The notes beneath the pieces were generated by a model. It did not search any database, had not been told where the DNA came from, and saw only the letters and a list, made by a program, of their open reading frames with translations. This document shows positions 1-14,419 of a stretch of DNA of 64,000 nt, one piece after another. The position numbers and the translations under genes are program-made. The DNA is taken from assembly GCA_037178975.1 (NCBI GenBank), contig JASJZH010000004.1, forward strand, positions 5,084,001-5,148,000, read 5' to 3'. Positions within the stretch are counted from its first letter, which is position 1. The number at the start of each line of letters is the position of its first letter. The DNA is from Oscheius tipulae (Eukaryota; Nematoda; Chromadorea; Rhabditida; Rhabditidae).

Positions 1-206
1 GAGGCTACGGATCCGTCGGCGACAATCCAGTACGTTTTGTTTCTCAGTCTTTTATCATTATTGTTCAGCAACATCTCTACCCGCAACACCCATCCAGTCG
101 AAATGGAGTCCCGATGCAGAGGATGCCTCCTCCGAAGTCGAGCCCTGAACCGCTCTATGCTTCAGTCCGAAAAGGACCTCGTGGCGTCGATGACAGCTGG
201 GTTTGA
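1..206 (+). CDS. C-terminal end of an unrecognised protein (partial)
   Basis: Two exons can be read: 1-29 and 69-206, separated by a 39-base intron with GTACG at its start and TTGTTCAG at its end. Reading starts two bases into the window, in the frame GGC TAC GGA. The joined frame runs 55 residues to a TGA at 204-206. The tail is proline- and serine-rich and ends in the stretch EPLYASVRKG followed by DDSWV. A terminal hydrophobic valine after S-W resembles a PDZ-domain ligand, and the tyrosine-rich end would suit the cytoplasmic tail of a receptor; both are inferences. The rest of the gene lies left of the window, so the family cannot be named. The clean splice signals and the in-frame join are the support. 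Confidence 0.5.
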   Translation, partial: GYGSVGDNPVRFVSQSFIIIVQQHLYPQHPSSRNGVPMQRMPPPKSSPEPLYASVRKGPRGVDDSWV

Positions 207-529
207 TCTCTTAACGATACTCCTTCCAAAAAGCCATGACTTCCTGTTGAATTCATCTTCATTCTAACCGGTACTCTACGCTTCATTTCATTGTAATTTT
301 TGCCATACATGTGATTCATTTTGTATACCACTTTATACGCCTCTTTGACTACTTACACATTACACATCCTGGTTCAATATTTCACTTACAAGTTACTTTC
401 TCCTATGTCACAACTTGTTTCCCTCTCACAAAAAACGTTATCTCATCAAAAGATGTTCTATTACGGCCCAGAAGGTTAAAATGTACCGCAAATAAAGTAA
501 ATTGCAGTCAAAGACTTTTCAGTTTCTCT

Positions 530-720
530 AACCCGCCTACAAGTTTCCCTTCAGTCGAGCTACCCTTACAGAAGCAACATTGTCTCAACAAATTTACTCC
601 CAAATTGACTCGACTTGCAAACAATTAGTGTGCGCACAAAGTAGTGCACACTAATTGCAATAACGGCTTCAGACACACAAACAGAGACGCGAGAACAATT
701 TAAAATAGATAGGAAAAGTG
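530..720. repeat. Dispersed repeat copy 1, with 12-bp perfect hairpin at 622-657
   Basis: The stretch shares ordered blocks with 20595-20770: CAGTCGAGCT plus CCCT, TTGACTCGA, GACTTGCAAACA, CACAAAGTA and ACACACA..CAGAGA. At 622-633 and 646-657 lies a perfect 12-base inverted repeat (CAATTAGTGTGC / GCACACTAATTG) around a 12-base loop. It lies in the 3' flank of the left-edge gene. The rest of 207-794 shows nothing coding. Confidence 0.4.
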
Positions 721-794
721 AACAATATAGTCGATGCAATAAGATTTGTTAGGGACAACAGGTAAATATTATGTATATCATAAAGTAAGGGGCT

Positions 795-1838
795 TCAAAT
801 CCACTTGCGGCAATTGTCCTGATTGCAATTACATTTAGAAAAGCCTTTAGCTGAACATGGTTGATTGCGGTGGTAATCGAATTTAAAAAAGTTATTTTTT
901 TCAATTAATGGTACTACTGTTAGGTCCTCGCCGGCAAAAATGTTTTGCGAAACGATGAAAACAATGCGAAAGTGCACCAACATACTATATCCGCGTATAT
1001 AGACCTGAAACTGTCGGTGATTTAAGAAATACCGCAATTGTTACCAAGTACATGAAGAGGTTTGGCTTGCAGGAATGACCAAGGAATCTCGTCTCGTTGC
1101 TTTTGTGTTGTGCAACTATGACGAATCTTCCACGGCACAGTTGGTAGCTTGTTTCGGTCCGTCCGTGGATTACTTTTCTGTACAGATCTAGAGCATAAAT
1201 GCGAACAGCATCGTTAAAAAGATAAACATCTTCAATGTATTCTCCAATTACTTGATCTTTCTTGATGCCTCGAAGTGTTCTCAAGCCATAGTTATGGTAC
1301 ATCTTGTCTTCAAAAACCATTAAAGGCGCAGGTCGAAGAGGCTGAAACACCTAATTCGATTTGTTCTAGACGTGATATGAAAGGACAAGGAAATACTCAT
1401 AGTTGGAAGCCACGATCGGCAGTTCTGCCATCCGCCTAAGCAAATACAGCTCCCTTCGCTACAGACCACCAGAGCAGGCCTAAGAAAATGAAGATTGGTT
1501 TTTCGGAAACTAACCAGTAGTATGCGTCAAAATCTGCTGGTATGATGACTTCCGACAACCACTTCAGAATTCGAAGGGATGTTCAGGTTTTGCAAGCCTC
1601 TTTGCGACCGTCGAAGACACACAAGTGAGGCTTCTTGACTTTGGCACGCTTGAGCTTGGAAGCAGCCGTGATCAGAAACGGTTGGCTGATGTACTGAAAC
1701 AAGGGTATTACAGGAAGGAGAAATACTAACCTCGAAGTTTGCTGGAGGTTCTTGTCCCGGGTACATCGACTCTAGATACAGCGGAGAAAGACCCTTGAAA
1801 TTCGTGCGACTATGCCAATCAAGTTCACATGTTTTTAT
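795..1838 (-). CDS. Divergent SET-domain histone methyltransferase-like protein, possibly degenerate
   Basis: On the minus strand the exons 1731-1838, about 1360-1693 (structure unresolved), 1045-1350 and 795-1004 carry pieces of a Su(var)3-9/SETDB-type lysine methyltransferase. The first exon ends in PPANFE, matching the PPxFxYI entry to a pre-SET region. A cysteine-rich piece (CSEGSCICLGGWQNC) lies near 1400-1470. Exon 1045-1350 has the SET core: YGLRTLRGIKKDQVIGEY and RFLGHSCKPN. The last exon has GEDLT, then FDYHRN, then a post-SET tail (KCNCNQDNCRKWI). Odd points: the SAM-binding NHSC motif reads GHSC, 36 extra bases split GEDLT from FDY, and the pre-SET exons cannot be joined cleanly to the SET exon. 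The gene may be active but divergent, or decaying. The true 5' end was not found; 1838 is only the start of the first recognisable exon. Confidence 0.6.
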
Positions 1839-2020
1839 CTGCAAGTATCGGATTAGCAAATTTTGTGAAGACGAGTTCCGGTTTGCCGTCGAACTTAAAG
1901 TTTACTCAAATAATGTTTTGTACAAAAGTTATGCGCGATGTTGACAGAATTAGGGAAAGTACCTTCCAGCAAAAGAGTATCTCCACTGCAACCAATGAGC
2001 AGTCGGATCCGAGCGAATAG

Positions 2021-4803
2021 CGTTTCACTGCTTGTTGTCGAGCTTCTCAATATTGTCGACATATCTTCTTACGAAACGAGCAGAGCTTTGTACCTAGAAT
2101 AGGAGAATTACTCTGCAATCAGCTGTCTCTTTGAGTAGCTTGACAGTACAATGTTCTCTCATTGTCTAGTCTAACAAAACAATTGATTTGTCCCTGACTC
2201 GCAGTTCAAATCCAGAGGATGTTGTGTTGTCATCAGGGTTGAGTCGTCGGCATCCTCTTCCGTTCTACGGCACGCAAACCACCGTAGAGACTGCACGCTA
2301 ATTGCGACTGAAACGGGCTCGTTTGCGCTCCGGAAACACCGAGGAATCGGCGATTCTTTGGCGGTGAAACTACGGTAGTTGACCCCTCAAAAGTGATTGA
2401 CTACCGTAGTTAAATCTCTCGGGAAGTAGAGACTCCTGGCAGGATATTGTTTTGTGGCAGGCTCGGTGAGTGGCGTCCTCATTCCTCAGGGAACCGAGCG
2501 ATCCGTCAGTTTGCGAAGGTTGCGAGAGCCTTGAAATTCATTGATGAATGACAGGAGCAGTATATTTAAGAGCTGCTTTTCCATCTTTTCATCTATCCCC
2601 CGCTCTTCTCTAGAAATCGAGCTCTGAAACATCGCCGCCAAGGAACCCCCATAGGGAGCACTAAGTTGCTGTACCCGAATGTTAATTGCACATCGTTATT
2701 AGCGTCAGACGGGCTATGAGGATTTATAGCTGTTTGGCAGCCGTGAATAGAGCTCACGGGGGAGCCATTCCTGTACCTTCTCCTCCACAACATTTTTCCT
2801 AAGAAAGCTGACATGGATGTAAATCATCGTTTCGTCAGAATTCGCATATCTTTAGACTGACAGTTCTCATGTCGCTGCTGGAGAACATGGATTGAGTATT
2901 GGAGAACTTTATATGCGTGTGAAGTCTTGTTATAAGGAATAATTTCTTACAAGACGACAATGACATTAAAACATTCTATACGTTCTATCCAATGCAGTAG
3001 TCTCCGAGAGTCTGTCCCTCCTTCCCAGGTAGCTCCGATTTCGTTCTGGAACAATTTCCCCTGTCTCCTCCAAATGACAGCCAATCATAGTTCTGAGGTG
3101 CTGTTGATGAATAACAACTAATTCCCTACCGTAGTCGAAGGTCATCAGATTCTGGACTGTTTGTGCCCGTCCACCTAATCCTTCTACCCAGATGGTCCCA
3201 TATCCTTCTTCTCGCGGCTGTCACTAACGAAGGCCGTCTTGATTCGTTCTCTTGTCACCAACCGATGTCTCCTGGGAAGAGTCAAAGAGTGTTGTTGACT
3301 GGGAGAGCAGAGACAACTTCTGACATGTGTACCTCCTATCTACCGTAATCCAAACACCGAGCAAAACTTCGTTGGGGACCAGGGGAGACATGATTGGGCA
3401 TTCAAGAAGTAACTCTAACGGTTATATCGATGCTAATTTGTAACTGAATCTCTGGTTGCGCAACAGACACTCTTCACCTTCGTGTCTCAAACAGGTGGAG
3501 TAAGTCGACACCCGTACTGTTACCCAATATCGTTGTGACTAATCCTTAACCCCTCGTATACAGCTACTGTCTCTTTCTGAAGAGTAGACCAGCTGGTCGC
3601 ACTTGACACGACAATTACCGTAAGAGACTCTCAGCCTTTCTACCTGCACTAATTGGCCATTAGACTCTCGAGAGTTGCTGCACAGATGGCTCTGCTGACA
3701 GATCGTCACACCTGCGATAATTGGCTTAGGAACTGTAAGATTAATAACTGACAGCCTATTATTTACGGAGAAGTTGGTGAGGTACCCTTTTACGGTCACC
3801 GTCTGGTTGGTCATAAAGGAACAGATGTCCCCCTGTGAACTACTTGACCTTGACAGACGAGACGGCTCTTTGATCCGACAAACCGTTATGACCCAATTCA
3901 TTAGACAGACACCTGGTGGACAGCTTTAAATTGGACTCTTCTACAGTTTATTCCAATTTGAACGGAAAGGAAGAAACTGTGAGCTTAAAATTCTAGTGGA
4001 ACTGACAATTTGAAGAAGCAGCAGGTGCTGTTCAGCAGTGCCTTCACCTCATTCCATTAGGGGTCGTAGGTGGGAGAGACGCCGCTCTCATTGCACACAT
4101 AAATATGCAAATGGGCTGCTTTGTCCATCTGTCCGTAAATGTCTTAGATGCACGGAAGGTATTTCGAATGAATAACAGGAGGATCCGCTAGAATTCGTTT
4201 GGTGGGCATGGATACCCAGAGCGAAACGACTTCGGGTATCCGGGGGACACAGCCGTCAGTTCGACAGAAATGGCCACCCAGTTCGACCTCGATTCCAGTA
4301 TTGTTCGCTGTGTTGTCAATGATTCTGAGCCCCGTTATCAGGTAACTTTTCAGTTAAAAGGAGACCAACTTCCAGCCGAATGTCTACGATTGCCCAGATC
4401 GTTCCTCGTGTTGTTTCTACCGCGGCGAGCCATCCTGTTGTGGCAATGATATCACTCTCAAGCAGTTGTAAGTTCTATTTCTGCCCAATTTCCACGTTAA
4501 AATGACTCGTTCATTTCAATGTGATCTCGACGAGAGATAGCCCCAGCAGCTATTACCCAATTGACCGGCCGCCAATTGCCTAATCTATCGGATAAATACC
4601 GTAATCCACGGTGCTCTGAAAAATGAGATGGTGGCAATATGGCCGTCCCTCCTGCTCAATGTATACAAACACCTTAAAGGCAGAACAGGAGGAGCTGAAG
4701 AGGATTAGGAACAGGAGGTGACGGTGTAAACACTAGACGAATAAACTATATTAGGGCAGACTAACGTCGAATAATTAGAAGAAATGTTTCCAGTCTGAAT
4801 CAG
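2021..4803. other. Non-coding stretch with inverted repeats and TACSGTA motifs
   Basis: No exon could be supported. Open frames here are short and unlike known families. It holds two clear inverted repeats: 2368-2379 with 2400-2411 (AACTACGGTAGT / ACTACCGTAGTT, 20-base loop) and 4210-4217 with 4234-4241 (GGATACCC / GGGTATCC, 16-base loop). Six copies of TACCGTA/TACGGTA lie at 2371, 2402, 3127, 3341, 3616 and 4597. Confidence 0.5.
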
Positions 4804-5133
4804 ATGTGGCCTTATCTGGTAGCTCTGACGGCTGTTCTTCTCTTCTGCAAGTGTATCTCGTGGGTGTTCGGTGAAGACGACATCGAGGAAGAGGAGAACG
4901 TCTTCCAGGTGTTTAACGGGAAGAAATACAAGAAGTAAGTCCCCGTTCCAATCCTGGATTGGTATCCCAATTGAACCCAATGCAAATGAGATAATCGCGC
5001 CTCGTTGAGCTGCAGATTGATGACTATCCTCTGACCTAACGTCCTTTTCAGGTATGTGTTGACGGAGCCATTCGACACTGTCGTCGACGATCCCATCTTC
5101 GGTCGTTCCATCGAAAAGAGAGCTCCCAGGTAG
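4804..5133 (+). CDS. Small secreted protein, 70 residues
   Basis: Exon 1 is 4804-4934 and exon 2 is 5052-5133, joined across a GTAAGT...TTTTCAG intron of 117 bases. The product begins MWPYLVALTAVLLFCKC, a typical signal peptide of about 20 residues. An acidic stretch (EDDIEEEEN) and a Lys/Tyr patch (KKYKKY) straddle the splice. The protein ends IEKRAPR, so a dibasic KR lies four residues before the stop. It could be a small secreted effector, cuticle component or peptide precursor; no family is recognised. The phase of the join is correct and the frame closes in TAG, which is the main support. Confidence 0.5.
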
Positions 5134-8100
5134 TGTCCCTAAGCCGCCGAAATAAGAGACCTCTTGCAGACTGTCAGCAGCCATCGGCGGCCGTCAACAA
5201 AGAGAACAGAAATGAAGCGTATCTTGTGTCTTCTCGATCCTCATCTTATGCAACCGATTGCCGGGTTGGGCCTCTCTCTCTGCACCGCCGCCAGGTGGCA
5301 TCAGAGACGATCCGTCAAAGCGGGGTGGATCACTCTCTTCGCTTTGTGTGTGCGTGCAGGACACATTGAATATTCTCTGTCTACTACCTTTGATAGAGTG
5401 CGCCTCACGTGCCGCCACGGCGCATCAATTTCAGGAGAAAATTATGACCCCGGGCAGGTGCTCGGTCTAGAAGACTGTTTCAAAAAGTCAACTGTCGATC
5501 TGAAAGAACAGCTTTGGCTTTCAGAGTGCTGAAAGAAAGTTTTGTGATACTAGCCACCGTTATAAGAATCACTCCTTTCTGTCTCTTTCCAGTGCGGATC
5601 GGAGAGGATAGGATCTGCCCGACTACAAACAAACTGTTCTTCTTCTGCCGTCTGATTAGCATGTGCCGAAAAGGCGTTAAGACGACCACAACATTAGCAT
5701 CGGCACCTGTGGACGGTGGATTAGGCTCAAGACACACGCAGCTGCCTCTTTGTTCCTCCGGCTGGCACCTCTTTCGCGCACTCAGCGGCATTCCTTTTGA
5801 ACACCATAAAAAGAATTTACATAATACCGAAAGTATCGTTCGTCGAAAAAATGACCCCAACTGTCCATTATTCTCTCTGCCTAATTGGATGATCCAGATA
5901 AATGAGCCCAATTGGTCCTAGGTTGGCATCTAATCCCGAGAGGTGTAGACGACTGGCAACATGTGCAGTTTAGGGCCAGCAGATGCCCTCGTTTACTCGC
6001 TAGATCTCCGAAGAGAGACGTTCCCATCCGGGCAGGTGGCTATTGGTTTAGGCGACGTCTTCCCCTCTCTGTCTCGATTGTCCTTTGATGGGCTTGATTC
6101 GATATACCTTGCCGGCTCGTTATGCTATCAAGTAGGGAAGGAGGTCGATCGAGACAGGAAAAGGAGAGAATAGAAAAGCTGAAACATTCAAACTGTGTTC
6201 TTTTCAAAATAGGCAGGTGCTAATGCTTCAAAGGGTAAGAGAGACCTTCTGACCCGACTAATCCACTTGTCATTGGGGCCTAATCCTCTCTTTCTGTCCT
6301 CCCACTTCAGTTGCTAAGGTTAAAATGACCTTAAGGTCTGTTCCTGCTGTCCGAAGACACGTGTCTTCCCCTTCTCGTGCATGGATTAGAGGCAGTGTGG
6401 ATGTGCCACGATTAATATACATGGCGGTGTTGACCTTGAAGCAACGGACCAGCTGTCTATCTGTCTCGAAAAAGATTCTTCTCCACAAGGAACCCAGGTG
6501 TCATTCTTTTCCCCCAAATGCGCCAGAATCCTGCTTCTAATCCATTTCTAATTGCTCATCCTTCTACCGTAACATTCAGCCAGCCGTCGTAAATCCGCAT
6601 TGGTTGTCGTTTAATTGCTACCTGAGATCGCACCTGATGAATACGGTAGATCGAGAAGGAATCTCGCTCTCTTCTCCTAGCTCTGCCGCCAGCTGGTCCA
6701 CCTGTTGGCCAGACGGTTCGCTTTTTACGAGGACTGAGGTGTTGCGAAAAGTGAGAAAGGAGGAGCGATACAAGGAGGAGCAAAACGGAGGAGGAGACAG
6801 AGCAGACCGCCCCTTTGGGTATAAGGACTCGGGTCTTACTTACCAGTCATCCGACTCTCTCTGACGTTCTCCTTACTGTCATTGTTACGTCCAATAGGGT
6901 CCCACTGAGATCTCATTCTAGAGTCCCTTCGCTCCTTCTTGAAGTTCTCTATCACCTGTTCTGTACCCGTCCGTTCTTTTAGAAGAGCGTATGACTTCAA
7001 CTCACACCCGGTCGATTATTTACAGCTAGTCTGACATTTCCACAAAACGATCAGACGTCTGCAAAAAGAACGAAAACAGTCCTTTTCGACTTTCTCGCAA
7101 CTGCTCCCTATACTCTTTTTGGACTCTGATGAGTCCCGTCGCCTCTTCCAAAAGTCAATTTGGATAGGAATTGGAGGTGCGTGGCAGGGAGTCATCAGAC
7201 AAAGACGAGATTTATTGGTCTTTGCTCGGCTTAGGCGTGGAACGGAAGGACGCACCTCTTCCCATTTGGAAATCAATCTACTGTAATCAGTCAGGGAGTA
7301 TCTTATCTGTCCGGAGGTTGCGGTTGCACATTGTGGAAGATCAGTGCCAGAGATTTGCGAAGAATTGTTCCCGAGGGCACGATATAGGGGGCTCGGCAAA
7401 GAGCGCCAAGGTGGAGTTGGAGACGCGGTAAACATCAGCTTGCTCTATCTATCCCTTTATTACTCACTCTTATTCCTGTTTCGAGACTGTCTACTTAGTC
7501 ACACTCGTCTTTTGATCTAGTCTGTTCCCTCTCCAGTATTTCACGAGTCTCTTCGATATTACAGGCCATTTATCCAGTGCTATTTTCATTAGGACTCATC
7601 GGACATGTGATGCTCGAAAATGGGTTATGTATTGTTAGCATTGGCTCGTTAGCAGTGTTGCCTAATTTGATCTACCTGCCCAGCGGACTGCTCATAGCAG
7701 GGCGTAGGGCGTAGCATCCCGCCCTCTGCCAGCTGCCCAGTCGTCGTCGTCTCTCTCTCTCTCCTGTTCTCTCCCAATTACTTAACGTGGATAATGTTGG
7801 CTCCGCCCTCTGTCCTTCTTGGTGGTCTAGTACCGGCTGCCAGGTGTCGACAGTATCTTCTGCGAGTTCTCTCTTACGCCCGGAGGGTACAGCCTCCTGT
7901 GCCGAACCCGCCCCATTCTATCTTTTTGTCCGCCGACTATATGATGTCGAGAGCGGAATCATAACGGGAGCCAGGTGATCACGACGAGTCTTGCATCCTG
8001 TCCTTTTTTCCTTTGCACGGTTGAGTCTAAACCACCAGTTCGACAGTTTTATACTACCTGTCGGGACATCTTTTATGAGTTCCGGTTGCGGCGACAAAAG

Positions 8101-8830
8101 AAATGTTCTGACTCTATTTTCTGCTAAAAATGTTCTGTTCTTATTACCGGTTATCCACACGCGAAGTCCGCAAGTAAAAGCCTTTCGGCAGTGTTTCCTT
8201 TTCCTAAACAAGAAGTCGCGGAAACATTTTATCTGTTCGCATCTGACCGGGTATGTCGCGGCTACTAGTTACGTGGAGACGCTCTCAAGACAGGTTGCAT
8301 ATCGGCGTCTAATTATGTACGCACATCACAAACAGCCAGCCGGGATTGCGGCCCTGAGGATAATAAGAAACCTGAGCTGCTCTTCTCCTCCTTTCCAGGA
8401 GTGCCCCATGTCTTGGGCTACCTTACGCATTTCTCTCCTTCCACTTTTCCATTGAGTCCTATCCAAGTACTCTCGCCGAAAAATTTGCATTTGGTCTGTA
8501 ATTGCTCGATATTGTTTTGAAAAAGTAAGCACAAAGTAAGAGAAACTTTTCTCTCGCCTAAATGCCCATGTTTTTTCTTTACAACGAAACGAGATCTTTT
8601 GACCCTCCCCATTTGACTCCTTGTTATGAAAACCAACCTGGTTGCCATCTCGATTTCCCATCTACGGTAGGTGGGCGGGGTCCCAGGTGCGCATTGATCC
8701 TCACCTCTGGACGGCCTGAGGAGAGAAAGAGAGTCTGCTCCGAGTGATTATTTCGATTGTTCCATTGTCTTGCCTCATTAGTGCTCCCTCGAGACGACTG
8801 ATTTTGCAGCAAAATAGTCCAATTGCAGGT
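5134..8830 (+). promoter_or_regulatory. Upstream region of zag-1, rich in CACCTG E-boxes
   Basis: No convincing coding sequence was found in 3.7 kb; long open frames at 5480-5921 overlap on both strands without family similarity. CACCTG/CAGGTG, the core site bound by ZEB/ZAG-1 zinc fingers, occurs at 5455, 6033, 6214, 6495, 6631, 6699, 7841, 7972 and 8684. TACSGTA occurs at 6565, 6642 and 8663. Many TAATTG/TAATTA homeodomain-type cores are also present. Because C. elegans ZAG-1 is reported to repress its own gene through such sites, an autoregulatory role is a reasonable inference. A 5' untranslated exon is likely here but could not be placed. Confidence 0.5.
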
Positions 8831-12745
<3,915 letters not shown>

Positions 12746-14033
12746 TTGTTTATTTTTTTCTTCCAAGGTCTGTGACCATCAGCCGTGCCCCTCTCTTGCC
12801 AATGGGTGCTGAACCTCGTCTATCGCTCATTTTACTTGCAGCTGCTTGGTGCTACTCTGTACATAGTCATTTGCTTCATTCGTTGCCGGTGTTATTCTAG
12901 TCTTTTTCATTTTACTTTGGATCATTTCGATCCGCCATCAGTCACTTGTCTATCTTCACTAGAACTCCCTTCTTTGACCAAGTCCTCCCGCTGCCTAACT
13001 ATTCTTGTCTCGCTCCACATACTGGCTAAAACTATGGTTATTCTCGTGACCAATAACTTATAAAGAATTCTTACAATGTCATCTTCATTCGAGAGTATAG
13101 AATTCAGTGCATGAACTAATGAGTGGCTGCGAACCACGATCTGCCGCACTTCAACCCACCCTGTAATTATTTGCTTACACGTCTCCATTCGGATACAATG
13201 GTACCTAGTCTCCAATGTGTGCCAACAAACGTCTTGGACAGATGCCCCAAGGTGTACAGATGGCCGATGATCGATGCATCTCTGCGGGAGACAAAGGTAC
13301 TGTAACTGGATTAGCACGGCTGTCGATCTTTTATGCGAGCCGAAGTTCCTACTCACCGAACTGCTTGTATGATAGAAGATGTCAGATCTCCGTAAGCTAT
13401 ACCATATAGCTGAACCCCATGATATTAACCTTGAAAGTGATGTGCGCTTATTCAAATGTGATTGCCTAATCCGTGTCAATGCTCCGACTGGGCAGGTGTC
13501 TCTTCCTCGGTCTCTCTTTCTGACACATCTGCGGTCAGCCAGCTGGTCGCAGTCATAACTCAAAGAATCGCGTTGAACAGCCAGGAGAGGCTCTAACGGC
13601 TCCGACGACACGCAAAAAAGAGGGACAGGCGGAATCAACACCTGTTGTTGCAACGCAGATTATTACTCTCTATGAGTTGGTAATCCCAGAAGAGTTTTAT
13701 ATCCACAACACACCTGACTTCAGAAATAAAGTTCAAAATGACTAACTATTTAAAATAACTAGTGTTCTTTACTACCAAAAATTGTTTTCCGTCAAATGTT
13801 TGCGAGATACCGTAGATAGAACAAACAATCCTACACTGTAAGCTGCTACTGTACAATAGAACAACAAGTCGGGCATCGGACAGAATTAAAACGTTGATCT
13901 GCCATGTTCAACGCGCATTTTCTCTTGTAATTACGCTCCTCACTGTCTCACACCTATAATCATGCTGATAACTGAGAATAGAACCCCGCCTCTTCTTCTT
14001 CTTCTTCGCCTCAGCAGTCTACGTCAGACAAGA
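12746..14033. other. zag-1 3' flank and intergenic stretch
   Basis: The likely 3' UTR follows the stop at 12745 and holds TGTACATA at 12858-12865, matching the Pumilio/PUF consensus UGUANAUA. More CACCTG boxes lie at 13493, 13639 and 13711. A 243-codon minus-strand open frame (12922-13653) crosses this area but shows no recognisable domain or splice structure. No gene is supported. Confidence 0.45.
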
Positions 14034-14419
14034 ATGCCCAAAGTGAATCCGATAACCGCTCCCCCATCGAATAACGTCAAATCTTCAGTTGCGAAAAACA
14101 ACGGAACAATTCAACCGCCAGAGCATAAGACAATTGTTGCTGCATCGATCGATGGAGAACCAACTCGGGACTCCAATATAACCGTGGAGTGTGGCCCACA
14201 GCGAATGACTAAGGAAAATGTTCTGGCTGAGTAAGTTAAGTTAAACGGTCTTTTCAATTCTTCTTCAGTTTGATCGCGTATACCATCGAGCATCGGGACG
14301 CGGATCCTTTGGTTTTGGCAAGAAGTCAGCCTGTCATCACTCCCTTCGGTGACAGTTCATCTTTCAATTGGGGACGTTTCTTCAAATTCATTCTGTGTCG
14401 AAAGAGCAGTCCAGCCTAA
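14034..14419 (+). CDS. G-protein gamma-like (GGL) small protein
   Basis: Exons 14034-14230 and 14269-14419 join in phase across a 38-base intron, giving 115 residues. The C-terminal half reads VLADLIAYTIEHRDADPL, then a PF at the position of the G-gamma NPF motif. This resembles the helix-DPL-PF pattern of heterotrimeric G-protein gamma subunits, which pair with G-beta at the plasma membrane. The N-terminal 60 residues are unrelated and charged. The protein ends FILCRKSSPA, so a cysteine is present but no CaaX prenylation box at the terminus; a real gamma subunit would need one unless another exon follows. The call rests on the short motif only; a GGL-like protein of other function is possible. 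Confidence 0.4.

Noticed and set aside
2195-2225. tRNA B-box-like string GTTCAAATCC
   Set aside because: Flanking bases do not form a T-stem, and no A-box, anticodon arm or acceptor stem was found at the right distance. No tRNA gene was recognised elsewhere in the window either.
3539-3901. 120-codon minus-strand frame
   Set aside because: No domain or signal; codon content does not resemble neighbouring genes; it carries the non-coding TACCGTA motif.
5480-5921. Overlapping 143- and 135-codon frames on opposite strands
   Set aside because: Neither resembles a protein family, and each explains the other as antisense shadow; the region is better read as zag-1 upstream DNA.
12922-13653. 243-codon open frame on the minus strand
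   Set aside because: Long, but one such frame is expected by chance in 64 kb. It has no domain, no signal peptide and mixed composition, and plus-strand frames overlap it.
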